Part shown: positions 9,533 to 18,646 of the stretch, in pieces
Numbering within the stretch: position 1 is the first letter of the stretch
Layout: each line of letters starts with the position of its first letter
From: Streptomyces pseudovenezuelae
GTDB taxonomy: Bacteria > Actinomycetota > Actinomycetes > Streptomycetales > Streptomycetaceae
DNA: 64,000 bases
Reading direction: 5' to 3'
Assembly: GCF_001513955.1 (NCBI RefSeq)
Contig: NZ_KQ948151.1
Coordinates: 245,479 to 309,478, forward strand
The notes under the pieces: model-generated
What the model was told of the DNA's origin: nothing
Databases searched by the model: none
Seen by the model: the letters and a program-made list of their open reading frames with translations, nothing else
Position numbers and translations under genes: made by a program

Positions 9533-10246
9533 TCATGCCGTTCGAGCCCGGCGGACGAGGACCTGAGCCAGGATGACGGCGGGGTCGACGAGGGGGACGT
9601 CGACGTCGTCGGCGGGCAGCCCCAGCGGGATCTCGGTGCAGCCGGCGATGATCGCCTGTGCGCCCTGCGCGGTCAGTTGTCGTGCCGAGTCGGTCAGGGT
9701 GGCGGTCGCCGCGGCAGGCTTGCCCGCTTTGACGGCGCGGATGGCCGCCATGACCTCGGCCTGCCGACTGGTGGTGGCGGGGAGCACGAGGCGGATGTCG
9801 TAGCGAGCGAGCCATTCCTGGTAGAGGCCCGCCTGGACGGTGCCGGTGGTGGCCAGGAGACCAGCGGTGCGGACGGCCGGTTGGAGGGTGGTGAGGTGAC
9901 GGGCGACTTCGCCGATCATGTGGATGATCGGCAGGCCGACGTGGTCGGCGATCCGCGGCACGAAGGCGTGGGCGGTGTTGCAGGGGATGGCGATGACGGT
10001 GGCACCGGCCTCGCGCAGCACGCGGCTGCCGTTGAGCAGCCAGGGAGTGGGGTCGGGTCCGGTGCCGAGGAGGGCCTCGGTGCGGTCGGGGATCGTGGGG
10101 TCGGACCAGATGACGGCCCTGAGGTGGTCCTGGTCGTTGTGACCGGGGGTCATCGACACCAGCTTCGTGTAGAAGTCGGCGGTGGCCGCCGGGCCCATGC
10201 CTCCCAGGATGCCGATGATCTCCGTGAAGCCGGTCGAGCTGGTCAC
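9533..10246 (-). CDS. Aspartate/glutamate racemase family protein
   Basis: 237-residue cofactor-independent amino-acid racemase, probably interconverting D- and L-aspartate. It begins TEIIGILGGMGPAATADFYT, the usual N-terminus of aspartate racemases. It contains both catalytic cysteines, in IPCNTAHAF (first half) and GCTEIPLGL (second half). The GTG start at 10246 overlaps the symporter stop by four bases (GTGA), so the two are translationally coupled. With the aspartase next to it, the likely role is to feed D-aspartate into L-aspartate breakdown. Substrate could also be glutamate or an arylmalonate-like acid. Confidence 0.85.
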   Translation of the reverse strand: MTSSTGFTEIIGILGGMGPAATADFYTKLVSMTPGHNDQDHLRAVIWSDPTIPDRTEALLGTGPDPTPWLLNGSRVLREAGATVIAIPCNTAHAFVPRIADHVGLPIIHMIGEVARHLTTLQPAVRTAGLLATTGTVQAGLYQEWLARYDIRLVLPATTSRQAEVMAAIRAVKAGKPAAATATLTDSARQLTAQGAQAIIAGCTEIPLGLPADDVDVPLVDPAVILAQVLVRRARTA

Positions 10247-11652
10247 TGCGCGGTGTCCTTCTGCAGAGTACGGTCGAACGGCGGTTCGCCGCTGGTGGTG
10301 TCGTCGCTGGTGGTGTCGTCGCTGTGCGGGGCTGTCGCCTTGGTCTGGTCGGTGTTCTGCCGTGGTCCGCGTTTTGCCTCCCGCCGCTTTTCGGAGCCGT
10401 CGACCACGGCGGCTGCGAGGGAGTTGCCGATGACGTTCACGCCGGTGCGGGCCATGTCGACGATGAAATCGACGCCGAGGAGCAGGGCGATGCCCTCGGC
10501 GGGCAGTCCGATGGAGTTGCCGGCGGCGATGAGGACGACGACGGAGGCGGAGGCCACGCCGGCCATGCCCTTGGACAGGATCACCAGCACGCCGACCATC
10601 AGGAGCAGGGCGGGCAGGGAGGTGTCGGCGCCGTAGGCGTTGGCGAGGAAGACCAGAGCGGTGGCCTGGTAGAGGACGGAGCCGTCGGTGTTGAAGGAGT
10701 AGCCGAGCGGGACGACGAACGAGGTTGTCGACCGGCTGAGCCCGAAGGCCTCCAACTTGCCCATGAGTGGGGCCAGTACGGCTTCGGAGCTTCGGGTGAC
10801 GAAGGCGATGCCCGCGAGGCTCCCTATCGATTTGAGCAGGTCGATGTAGCGGATGCGGTAGAGCGCGGCGATGAGCGGAAAGAGCACGCCGATCACGATG
10901 GCCAGGCCCGCGTAGACGACGGCGATGAAGCCCGCGAGGCTGCGGAGGTTGCCGAAGCCGTAGTACGCCACGTCGTAGGAGATGAAACCGAGTACCCCGA
11001 GCGGGGCGACGCGGATCACGTAGCCGACGACCTTGAACATCACCGCGGCGACGGACTCCAGCACGGAGGCGAAGGGCGCCGCCTTCTCTCCGATCGCGGC
11101 CATGGCCACGCCCACCAGCAGGGCGAAGGTGATCGCACCGAGCAGATTGCCTTCCCCGAACGCGGCGAAGATGTTCTTCGGTACGGCGTGCAGGATCAGT
11201 TCGTGGAAGTCGATGCCCTGGCTCAGGCTGTCCAGGTCCTTGGCGTCGGCCGCGCGGACGGGGGCACCTTTGCCGATGCCGGTGAACTTGGCCAGGCCCA
11301 CCGCGATCAGCAGGATGACGGTGGTGACGATCTCGAAGTAGAGGATGGCCTTGCCGGCGATGCGGCCGACCTTCTTGACCGACTCCATGCGGGCGATGCC
11401 CAGCACGATGAGCGGAAAGACCAGGGGCAGGACGACGACCTGGACCAGATTGAGGAAGAGGTCGCCGAGGATCTTCATCTGCTCGCCGGCGCCCGGCGCG
11501 ACGGTACCGATGAGGGCACCGAGTCCCACGGCGATGATCGACTGAACGCCGATCGGCATCCGCAGAGATCGCCGCAGAAGACCTGGCCGTGGCCCGGAGC
11601 GGTTGTCCGAGCGGGCGTTTGTGCTGGTGGTCGGGGTGGATGGGGTGTTCAC
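10243..11652 (-). CDS. Dicarboxylate/amino acid:cation symporter (DAACS family)
   Basis: 469-residue sodium- or proton-coupled importer of C4-dicarboxylates or acidic amino acids (GltP/DctA family). Family motifs are present: TRSSEAVLAPLM (the helical hairpin HP1 serines), SFNTDGS, and VDMARTGVNVIGN in the last substrate-binding helix. The start is GTG at 11652, five bases after AGGAGG; a GTG six bases upstream falls inside the ribosome site. A hydrophilic C-terminal tail of about 45 residues contains a short repeat (SDDTTSDDTTS). It forms an operon with the racemase and lies divergent to the aspartase, so aspartate, glutamate or fumarate is the probable substrate. Confidence 0.93.
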   Translation of the reverse strand: MNTPSTPTTSTNARSDNRSGPRPGLLRRSLRMPIGVQSIIAVGLGALIGTVAPGAGEQMKILGDLFLNLVQVVVLPLVFPLIVLGIARMESVKKVGRIAGKAILYFEIVTTVILLIAVGLAKFTGIGKGAPVRAADAKDLDSLSQGIDFHELILHAVPKNIFAAFGEGNLLGAITFALLVGVAMAAIGEKAAPFASVLESVAAVMFKVVGYVIRVAPLGVLGFISYDVAYYGFGNLRSLAGFIAVVYAGLAIVIGVLFPLIAALYRIRYIDLLKSIGSLAGIAFVTRSSEAVLAPLMGKLEAFGLSRSTTSFVVPLGYSFNTDGSVLYQATALVFLANAYGADTSLPALLLMVGVLVILSKGMAGVASASVVVLIAAGNSIGLPAEGIALLLGVDFIVDMARTGVNVIGNSLAAAVVDGSEKRREAKRGPRQNTDQTKATAPHSDDTTSDDTTSGEPPFDRTLQKDTAQ

Positions 11653-11670
11653 TGGCACCTCCTGAGGGCT

Positions 11671-11696
11671 CCAATATATTGCGCTCTGCGTATTGG
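11671..11696. promoter_or_regulatory. Inverted repeat in symporter/aspartase divergent promoter
   Basis: CCAATA at 11671-11676 and TATTGG at 11691-11696 form a perfect six-base inverted repeat around a 14-base centre that includes ATATTGCG. It sits between the divergent symporter (start 11652) and aspartase (start 11787), a natural place for an operator of the GntR regulator. Confidence 0.5.
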
Positions 11697-11786
11697 TCGG
11701 TAAGACTGAGCCTCAGTCGATGGGCCTGTCAAGGGGTCCCACGGCGGCATACCGGCTGACGCCGGTGGCTACGAGGAGGAGCGCAG

Positions 11787-13247
11787 ATGGCTCGGGACAC
11801 TCGAATCGAGCACGACCTGGTGGGCGAAAAGGAGGTTCCGACCAGCGCGTACTACGGCGTGCACACCGCGCGTGCCTTGGAGAACTTCGCGATCACCGGA
11901 GCGACGATCGCCCAGTTCCCGGAACTGATCGCCTCGCTGGCGGCCGTGAAGCAGGCAGCAGCGACCACAAACCGCGAACTCGGCCTGCTCCCGCCGGACA
12001 TCGCAGGGGCGATCATCACCGCCTGCGAGGAGATCCGGGGCGGACGCCACGCCGACCAGTTCGTCGTCGACCCGATCCAGGGCGGCGCAGGCACTTCGAC
12101 GAACATGAACGCCAACGAGGTCATCGCCAACCGGGCACTGGAGATACTCCACCACCCCCGCGGCTGCTACGAGGTCGTGCATCCGCTCGACCACGTCAAC
12201 CTGGGCCAGAGCACGAACGACGTCTACCCCACCGCCGTACGCCTCGCCCTCGTCACCTCACTGCGCCGGCTCGGCGAATCCATGGGCGCGCTGGCCGACC
12301 GCTTCACCGTGAAGGCGGCCGAGTTCGGCGACGTACTGAAGATGGGCCGCACCCAACTCCAGGACGCTGTCCCCATGACGCTCGGCCAGGAGTTCACCAC
12401 GTATGCGGTCATGATCGAGGAAGACCGCCGGCGCCTGGCAGAAGCCGCAGCCCTGCTGCTGGAGTCCAACCTCGGCGGCACCGCGATCGGCACAGGCATC
12501 AACGGCCATCCCCGCTACGCCGAGCTCGCCTGCGCCTGTCTCGCCGGGATCAGCGGTGAACCCGTCCGCCCGGCAGGCAACCTCATCGAGGCCACCCAGG
12601 ACTGCGGTGCGTTCGTCCAACTCTCCGGCGTCCTCAAGCGCGTGGCCGTAAAGCTCTCCAAAACCTGCAACGACCTGCGCCTGACCTCCTCCGGCCCCAC
12701 CACCGGACTCGGCGAGATCAACCTGCCGGCCGTACAGGCCGGTTCCAGCATCATGCCCGGCAAGGTCAACCCTGTGATCCCAGAAGTCGTCAACCAGGTC
12801 GCCTTCGAAGTCATCGGCAACGACCTGACCGTCACCATGGCCGCCGAAGCGGGACAGCTCCAGCTGAACGCCTTCGAACCCGTCATCGCGTACAGCCTGC
12901 TGCGCTCCCTTGCCCATCTGCGCGCCGCCTGCGACACCCTCGCCACCCGCTGCGTCCCCGGCATCACCGCCAACCGCGACCACCTCCACGACAGCGTCCA
13001 CCGATCCATCGGACTGGTCACCGCCCTCGCCCCGCACATCGGCTACGCGGCCGGCACGGCCCTCGCCCGCCAGGCCCTCGCCTCCGGACGAACCATCAAA
13101 GAACTCGCCGCCGAAGCCGGCCTTCTCACCGCCGAGCAACTGGACACCATCCTGCAGCCGCACCACCTCACGGCACCCCTCGTTCAGCCGTCGACCGCGG
13201 TCACCGCGTCACCGGCCGGCGTCGCTGTCGTACACGAGCACCACTGA
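11787..13247 (+). CDS. aspA: Aspartate ammonia-lyase
   Basis: Converts L-aspartate to fumarate and ammonia; homotetrameric cytoplasmic enzyme of the aspartase/fumarase superfamily, 486 residues. It begins TRIEHDLVGEKEVPTSAYYG, and carries GTSTNMNANEVIANRA, the substrate-binding LGQSTNDVYPTA, and the signature loop GSSIMPGKVNPVIPE with the catalytic serine. These favour aspartase over fumarase or argininosuccinate lyase. ATG at 11787 is preceded by AGGAGGAG. Divergent from the racemase-symporter operon; together they would import acidic amino acids, racemise D-aspartate and deaminate L-aspartate to a TCA intermediate. Confidence 0.93.
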   Translation: MARDTRIEHDLVGEKEVPTSAYYGVHTARALENFAITGATIAQFPELIASLAAVKQAAATTNRELGLLPPDIAGAIITACEEIRGGRHADQFVVDPIQGGAGTSTNMNANEVIANRALEILHHPRGCYEVVHPLDHVNLGQSTNDVYPTAVRLALVTSLRRLGESMGALADRFTVKAAEFGDVLKMGRTQLQDAVPMTLGQEFTTYAVMIEEDRRRLAEAAALLLESNLGGTAIGTGINGHPRYAELACACLAGISGEPVRPAGNLIEATQDCGAFVQLSGVLKRVAVKLSKTCNDLRLTSSGPTTGLGEINLPAVQAGSSIMPGKVNPVIPEVVNQVAFEVIGNDLTVTMAAEAGQLQLNAFEPVIAYSLLRSLAHLRAACDTLATRCVPGITANRDHLHDSVHRSIGLVTALAPHIGYAAGTALARQALASGRTIKELAAEAGLLTAEQLDTILQPHHLTAPLVQPSTAVTASPAGVAVVHEHH

Positions 13248-13280
13248 GCCCATTGCCGCCTCCGACAACGGCGTGCCGGG

Positions 13281-13301
13281 CCCGGCACGTGCCATGCCGG
13301 G
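13281..13301 (+). terminator. Hairpin downstream of aspA
   Basis: CCCGGCA (13281-13287) pairs with TGCCGGG (13295-13301) across a 7-base loop, 34 bp after the aspA stop. No T-run follows, as is common in Streptomyces. An overlapping 16-bp palindrome (13273-13288) could form an alternative structure. Confidence 0.4.
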
Positions 13302-13789
13302 GAGCTGCGGCCGGGGCCGGTGCTCCGTGCGGCTCGTCGGGGCCATCCGCGAGGACGCCGAACTGCGCCGCCGGCGTCGCCGAACGCCTGCGGGCACACG
13401 ACGCCGAGCCGGCGTGCGGCTCTACGGGCTTAGGCCGTTCCGCAGCCGCACCGGCACACTCCCGAATAGGACCGGACCGCCGGGAAGCCGGAACGGATTG
13501 TTGTGAACTTCCTTGGACACGCTGTCTCGACCGCTTCGGTCCCAGGGGCGGTCGACCACGCACGGCTGCACCGTGCGGCGAGAGAGCAGGCGCTGGGTGC
13601 GCCCCGGCGAACCGGATGCGTCGGTGGAGGCGGCAGGTGTCAACTGCCCTAGTTCCACAGCAGGTTGTCTCCGGTCGTCACCCCGGGGACTATGAGCCCA
13701 GGAACTCGCGTCCCAGCAGAAGGTGTTCGCCCTCGCCGGGGGTGTACGGCGCCTGCACGGACGCCGGAGGCGTGCGGAGGGCGGGCGTT
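13302..13789. other. Gene-free stretch upstream of the AfsR-like regulator
   Basis: About 490 bp with no supported gene. It presumably carries the regulator promoter. The ribosome site GGAGG is at 13776-13780. Confidence 0.4.
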
Positions 13790-16630
13790 GTGGTGCAGTT
13801 GCGGCTGCTCGGGCCGGTGGAACTCGTGGTCCGGGGGAACCTGGTGGAGCTGGGACCGCCGCAGCGCCGTACCGTGCTGGCGGCACTGGCGGTCGACGCG
13901 GGCAGGCCGGTCCAGGTCGACGTGCTGGCTGAGCGGGTCTGGGGAGCGGACCGGCCGGACGGCGCGCGACGCGCGCTGTACGCGCACGTCGCCCGGATCC
14001 GGCGCACGTGCGAAGCGGCTGACGACAGCCCGGGCGACGCGTTACGGGTCGTGCGGCGCTCCGGTGGCTACCAGCTGGAAGCGGGTCCGGACCAGGTGGA
14101 CTTGCACCGGTTCCGGCGGCTGACGGCACTCGCCCGGCAACGCGGGCAGGACCTCGGCGTACGGGCCTCCCTTCTGACCGACGCGCTGGCACTGTGGCGC
14201 GGCGAACCGCTGGCCGGACTGGAAGGGCAGTGGATCGCCCGGGTGCGGGAGGCGTGTCGGCGGGAACGGCTGGACGCCGCCGTCCGATGGGCCCAGGCCG
14301 AGTTGCGCGGCGGTGATCCGGACACGGTCGTCGCACCGCTCACCGAGCTGCTGGAGGAACACCCTCTGGCGGAGCCGCTGGCCGAGGTGCTGATGCGGGC
14401 CCTGCACGCCACGGGGGACAGCGCCGGAGCCCTGAACTGCTTCGCCGCGATCGGGCAGCGGCTGGCCGAGGATCTCGGCACGGACCCCGGCCCGCGCCTG
14501 AGGGAGGTCCATCAGGCCGTCCTGCGGGGACTGCCGGCCGATACGACCGCCTTCACGAACCCCGATGTGACGCCGGTCCGGATCCGTTCGACTGTCGATG
14601 TGATCCCCGCCCAACTGCCCATGGGCGTTGGCGGATTCACCGGCCGGAGCGAGGAACTCGCCAGGCTGCGGGACATCCTCGCCGCGGCCGGGCAGCAGCC
14701 CACGGCTGTCGTGATCTCCGCCGTGTCGGGCACCGCCGGGGTGGGCAAGACCGCGCTGGCCGTGCACTGGGCCCGCCAGATGGGTAACGCGTTTCCCGAC
14801 GGGCAGCTCTATGTGAACCTGCGGGGATTCGACGACGGCACGGCGGTGAGCCCGGCGCGGGCCGTCAGGGCCTTCCTCGACGCCCTCGGGGTGCCTCCGC
14901 AGAACATCCCGCGAGGCCTTGACACACAGGCGGCGCTGTACCGCAGCCTCCTGGCCGGCCGCCGGGTCCTCATCCTGCTCGACAACGCACGCGACGCCGG
15001 ACAGGTACGCCCGCTGCTGCCCGGCGCCCCCGGCTGCCTGGCGCTGGTCACCAGCCGCAACCGGCTGACCGGGCTGGCGGTGGCCGAGGGTGCCCACCTG
15101 CTCCCCCTCGACCTGCTCGGCCCGGCAGAGGCGCGGGAACTGCTCGCGGTCCGGCTCGGCTCCGTACGGCTGGCCACCGAACCCGCGGCGGTGGACGAGA
15201 TCGTCGTCCAGTGCGCGGGACTTCCTCTCGCGCTCGCCGTGGTGGCCGCCCGCGCCGCGACGGAACCCCGTCGGCCGCTCGCCGAACTCGCCGAAGAACT
15301 GCGCACGGCCGACCGTCGCCTGGACCCGCTGGACGGTGACGACCCGTCCGGCGGAGTGCGTGCCGTGTTCTCCTGGTCCTACCGGATGCTGAGCCCGAAC
15401 GCCGCTCGGCTCTTCCGGCTGTTGAGCCTCCACCCGGGGCCAGACGCCGCCCCGCCGGCCGTCGCCGCACTGGCCGGTGTCACCGAGGACAGCGCCCAAG
15501 CCCTGCTGACCGAACTCACCGACGCGCAACTGCTCACCGAGCACCGACCGGGTCGCTACACCTTCCACGACCTGTTGCGGGCGTACGCCGCCGAGTGCAC
15601 CGCGGCCGAGGACGACGACTCCACCCGGCACACGGCGACCCTGCGGATGCTGGACCACTATCTGCACACCGCTTGGGCGGCGGACGCCCTGCTGACTCTG
15701 CGCCGTGACCCCCTGACCCTGGCACCGCCGCTGCCGGGTGCCCAGCCCGGCCGGCCGTCCGATCACCGCGAGGCGCTTGCCTGGTTCACCGCCGAGCGAC
15801 TCGTCCTGTTGTCCGCGGTCGAGCGGACGCCGCCCGGCTTCGACACCCACACCTGGCAACTCGCCGCGACCCTCACCACCTTCCTCGAACGGCGCGGCGA
15901 CTGGCAGGAGCTGGCGTCGGCCCATACCACCGCCCTGAGAGCGGCCCGCCTCGCGGACGACACGGCGGGGCAGGCCAACGCCCACCGCGGCCTCGGACTC
16001 GCCTGGGCCAGGCTGGAGCGTACCGACCGGGCCGAGCACCACTACCTGCTCGCGCTCGACCTCTTCGCCGAACTGGGCAACGAGGCGGGGCAGGCCCGCA
16101 TGCACCAGAACCTCGCGGCCGTCGCCTCGGCCGACGGCCGCCACCCGGAGGCCCTCGACCACGCGCATCACACGCTCGAGCACTACCGTTGCGCGCACGA
16201 CCGGGGCGGTCAGGCCATCGCGCTGAACCACATCGGCTGGTACCACACCAAGCTCGGAGACCATCGGCGGGCGCTCGCGTACTGCGAGCAGGCACTCGGT
16301 CTCGTCCAGGAGATCGGCGACCTCAGCGGCCAGGCCCACACCCTGGACAGTCTCGGTTACATCCACCGGCACCTCGGACGCCACGCGCGCTCCGTCGAGT
16401 GTTACGGGCAGGCCCTTGAGCTGTTCCGCAAGACGGAGGACCGGCGCAGTGAGGCCATCGGTCACGCGTACCTGGGCGACACCCACGAGGACGCCGGTGA
16501 CCTCACGGCTGCCCGTCAGGCGTGGGCGCGGGCGGTGGAGATCTTCGACGACCTCGGCCTGCCCGACGCCGAGCCCTTGCGCGCCAGGCTGGCCCACGGC
16601 CAGGACGGGCCGAAGCCCGGTCCCCCGTGA
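13790..16630 (+). CDS. AfsR-like SARP/NB-ARC/TPR transcriptional regulator
   Basis: 946-residue STAND-type activator. Domains in order: OmpR-like winged helix (about 1-95; LRLLGPVELVVRG, RRALYAHVARIRRTC), bacterial transcriptional activation domain (about 100-250), NB-ARC ATPase (about 285-560; P-loop GTAGVGKTAL, Walker B VLILLDNA, sensor LVTSRNRL, GLPLAL), and C-terminal TPR repeats (about 700-930). In Streptomyces such proteins activate secondary-metabolite or developmental genes, with the TPR array as sensor and ATP binding as switch. The start is GTG at 13790, nine bases after GGAGG. No biosynthetic cluster adjoins it; the nearest candidates are the secreted beta-trefoil genes downstream. 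Confidence 0.93.
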   Translation: MVQLRLLGPVELVVRGNLVELGPPQRRTVLAALAVDAGRPVQVDVLAERVWGADRPDGARRALYAHVARIRRTCEAADDSPGDALRVVRRSGGYQLEAGPDQVDLHRFRRLTALARQRGQDLGVRASLLTDALALWRGEPLAGLEGQWIARVREACRRERLDAAVRWAQAELRGGDPDTVVAPLTELLEEHPLAEPLAEVLMRALHATGDSAGALNCFAAIGQRLAEDLGTDPGPRLREVHQAVLRGLPADTTAFTNPDVTPVRIRSTVDVIPAQLPMGVGGFTGRSEELARLRDILAAAGQQPTAVVISAVSGTAGVGKTALAVHWARQMGNAFPDGQLYVNLRGFDDGTAVSPARAVRAFLDALGVPPQNIPRGLDTQAALYRSLLAGRRVLILLDNARDAGQVRPLLPGAPGCLALVTSRNRLTGLAVAEGAHLLPLDLLGPAEARELLAVRLGSVRLATEPAAVDEIVVQCAGLPLALAVVAARAATEPRRPLAELAEELRTADRRLDPLDGDDPSGGVRAVFSWSYRMLSPNAARLFRLLSLHPGPDAAPPAVAALAGVTEDSAQALLTELTDAQLLTEHRPGRYTFHDLLRAYAAECTAAEDDDSTRHTATLRMLDHYLHTAWAADALLTLRRDPLTLAPPLPGAQPGRPSDHREALAWFTAERLVLLSAVERTPPGFDTHTWQLAATLTTFLERRGDWQELASAHTTALRAARLADDTAGQANAHRGLGLAWARLERTDRAEHHYLLALDLFAELGNEAGQARMHQNLAAVASADGRHPEALDHAHHTLEHYRCAHDRGGQAIALNHIGWYHTKLGDHRRALAYCEQALGLVQEIGDLSGQAHTLDSLGYIHRHLGRHARSVECYGQALELFRKTEDRRSEAIGHAYLGDTHEDAGDLTAARQAWARAVEIFDDLGLPDAEPLRARLAHGQDGPKPGPP

Positions 16631-16651
16631 GGACATGGGACCGGGCTTCGG
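16610..16651. terminator. Bidirectional terminator between AfsR-like and beta-trefoil genes
   Basis: A perfect 15-bp stem, with arms at 16610-16624 and 16637-16651 (core GAAGCCCGGTCCC) and a 12-base loop, lies between the convergent genes. It overlaps the last codons of the AfsR-like gene and would serve both directions. Confidence 0.7.
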
Positions 16652-16662
16652 AGCGTGCCCGG

Positions 16663-17178
16663 TCAGCTGATGAGCCAGGCCTGCGCGGCGTTGTCGCTGG
16701 TGCAGTGGAAAATCTGGATCGGGGTGCCGGGGTCGCCCGATCCCTGGGTGACGTCCAGGCACCGGTTGCCGATCGCCGAGACGATCCGGGCCGGAAGCGC
16801 GTTGGGTATCGACGGCGAGAAGTTCCACCGCTGATTGCTGATGGTGCTGCACGGCCAGGTGTCCACCGGAGTCCCGTCGGCGTTGGACCCGTGGGCGTCC
16901 ATGCAGCCGCCGCTGCTTCGGCTGACGAACTGGTAGTTCCCGCCGCCCAGTGACACCGGGCTCCATTGCTGGGCCACGCTGCCGTCGCACACCTCCTGGG
17001 TCAACTGCACCCCGGTGCTTGTCGGGTTGCTCCGGCCGGGCTGGACACACAGACCGCTGCCGAAGTTCCTGATGGTCACGAAGCTCGCGGCCTCGGCCGG
17101 CGCCGCAGTCGCGGCCATCCCAGCCGCGACCAACGCGCCCGAGGCCAGCAGCCCCGCAAGTGTCGTGCTGTAACTCAT
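16663..17178 (-). CDS. Secreted ricin-type beta-trefoil lectin protein
   Basis: 171-residue exported protein made of a signal peptide and one RICIN (R-type lectin) beta-trefoil. The signal (LAGLLASGALVAAGMAATAA, cleavage near PAEAAS) is followed by three repeats with CVQPGR...QQWSPV, CMDAHG...NQRWNF and CLDVTQ...AQAWLI, each ending in the QxW-type strand. Cysteine pairs recur in each repeat. ATG at 17178 follows GGAAGGGG; an ATG at 17199 overlaps the stop of the upstream frame. No catalytic domain is present, so it probably binds galactose- or xylose-type glycans outside the cell. Confidence 0.85.
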   Translation of the reverse strand: MSYSTTLAGLLASGALVAAGMAATAAPAEAASFVTIRNFGSGLCVQPGRSNPTSTGVQLTQEVCDGSVAQQWSPVSLGGGNYQFVSRSSGGCMDAHGSNADGTPVDTWPCSTISNQRWNFSPSIPNALPARIVSAIGNRCLDVTQGSGDPGTPIQIFHCTSDNAAQAWLIS

Positions 17179-17195
17179 GGTTCCCCTTCCGGACG

Positions 17196-17594
17196 TCATC
17201 TCTGTCTCCAGAGCTGATGGTTGTTGCCGACCTCGCGTGTCCAGATCTGGATGCGTGTCCCGTTCGCCGGGGAGCCGTCCCTGAGGTTGGGGCAGAACGA
17301 CGACTCGCGTCGGCCACGGTCCGATGACCGGGGGCCCGGAGCAACATCCGGCTTCCAGCGCTGGACGAAACCGCCGCCGACGGGTTCGGCCGGCCCGTTC
17401 TGGTCGGGTCGGCGCGTCGGCGGTATCGCTGATGCAGACAGCTGGGTCACGAAGCCACAGGGTCGCGGCCGGCGTCCAGCCACGCGACGAACAGCCCGGA
17501 ACGAATCAACCCGGACGACCACAAGCGTGGCCAGTACTGCGCCGATGCCCGTGGGGCTCTTCTTCGTCCCCGCACCATCCCCCTCCCGCATCAT
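17196..17594 (-). pseudogene. Probable remnant of a second ricin-type secreted protein
   Basis: 132-residue frame upstream of the intact beta-trefoil gene, with a good ribosome site (GGAGGGGAGAAGG) and ATG at 17594. It has a hydrophobic segment (GIGAVLATLVVV) that may be a signal, then a low-complexity middle. The end (NGTRIQIWTREVGNNHQLW) is a clear final beta-trefoil strand with the QxW motif. The middle does not resemble a beta-trefoil in any frame I read, so I consider it a decayed or internally deleted copy. Its stop overlaps an alternative start of the next gene by ATGA. Confidence 0.45.
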
Positions 17595-17815
17595 CCTTCT
17601 CCCCTCCGACGGTCGGATACGGCTGTGTCGGCGCCGCGATCCGGAGCCTGGCAGTGCGCCCTGCAGCCGTCACCCGGGGTTCCGCTCAGCGGACCGCCCA
17701 GGGTCGCGCTGGCCCCATCGGGAGGGCGACAACCTTTCGGCAAGCTCTCGGCCCACACACCGGTCCCAGGCTGTGGAACGGGGGTGATCTGAGCCCCCGG
17801 TGCCGTGGGGAGGGG

Positions 17816-18646
17816 ATGCGAGTGGACGCGAGACAGCTGTGCCGGCCGTCCGTGGCGGATGGCGGAGGACGGAGCGTGCTGGAAGGGGCCTTCGCACTGC
17901 TGGAGGTGCTGGAGCGCGCCGGAGAGGCCGGACTGACCAGGCTGTCCTCGGAGAGTGAAATTCCCAAGACGACCGCGTACCGGTTGCTGGAGCAGCTGGT
18001 CGGCCTGGGCGCCGTGGAGCGGCGGGGCACGTGTTATCGGATGGGATCGCGGATCTTCCGGCTGGGCCGGCAGTGGCAGCCGCATCCCCGGCTCCGGTCC
18101 GCCGCGGCCGAGCCGGTACGCCGACTGGTGCGGGCCACCGGTGCGACCGCCGGGATCGCCGTACTGCGCCGTGGCCACACCCTCGTCGTGGACTGCACAC
18201 CGGCCGAGACCGGGGACGCATGGGCACCGCTGCTCGGCGGCGCGACCTGGCCCTGGTACACGGCCGCCGGCAAAGTGCTGCTGGCCCAGACACCGTCCGC
18301 GGTGCCGCGGGACTCCCTCCCGGCCGCCTGGTCGCGGCAGGCTGCGGTGATCCGGGACCGCGGCGTGGCGTTCGACCGCGAGGAAGTGGTGGACAGGGTG
18401 TGTTGCGCCGCGGTCCCCCTGTACGACCGGGGCCAGGTCCCGGTGGCTGCCCTGTTCGTCGCGACCGACCCCGCGCACTGCCTCGAACGGCTCGCCGAGA
18501 CCGCCCGCGACATCGGCGGCGCCATCAGCACGGCCCTGCGTAACCCTCGACCGGACGGGCACGACCCCGTCGCACAGCGCCGGTGGCACCGTGCGACGGG
18601 GTCGAACGCGGGCGTGCGGCGACCGGTTCAGAAGAACCAGCGCTGA
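17816..18646 (+). CDS. IclR-family transcriptional regulator
   Basis: 276-residue regulator. The N-terminal winged helix (SVLEGAFALLEVLERAGEAG, LSSESEIPKTTAYRLLEQLV) and the C-terminal effector domain (AGIAVLRRGHTLVVDCT, YTAAGKVLLAQ, VPVAALFVATD) match the IclR family, which bind small organic acids and control catabolic or developmental genes. ATG at 17816 lies close to GGGGAGGGG; GTG at 17822 has better spacing and may be the true start. The last 35 residues are unlike the family and overlie a strong hairpin (18562-18604), so the ancestral stop may have been earlier. The 3' end overlaps the convergent beta-trefoil gene by 19 bp. Confidence 0.85.
   Translation: MRVDARQLCRPSVADGGGRSVLEGAFALLEVLERAGEAGLTRLSSESEIPKTTAYRLLEQLVGLGAVERRGTCYRMGSRIFRLGRQWQPHPRLRSAAAEPVRRLVRATGATAGIAVLRRGHTLVVDCTPAETGDAWAPLLGGATWPWYTAAGKVLLAQTPSAVPRDSLPAAWSRQAAVIRDRGVAFDREEVVDRVCCAAVPLYDRGQVPVAALFVATDPAHCLERLAETARDIGGAISTALRNPRPDGHDPVAQRRWHRATGSNAGVRRPVQKNQR
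18562..18604. terminator. Strong hairpin inside the 3' end of the IclR gene
   Basis: CGACCCCGTCGCAC (18562-18575) and its exact complement (18591-18604) form a 14-bp stem with a 15-base loop. It lies at the convergent junction of the IclR and beta-trefoil genes. Confidence 0.55.

Noticed and set aside
14042..17347. Very long minus-strand open frame (over 1,000 codons)
   Set aside because: It is antisense to the AfsR-like gene, composed of Gly/Arg/Gln-rich shadow sequence with no domain, and arises from high-GC codon bias.
17196..17594. Treating the frame upstream of the first beta-trefoil gene as an intact lectin
   Set aside because: Only the last strand matches the fold; the middle is not trefoil-like, so it was recorded as a remnant.
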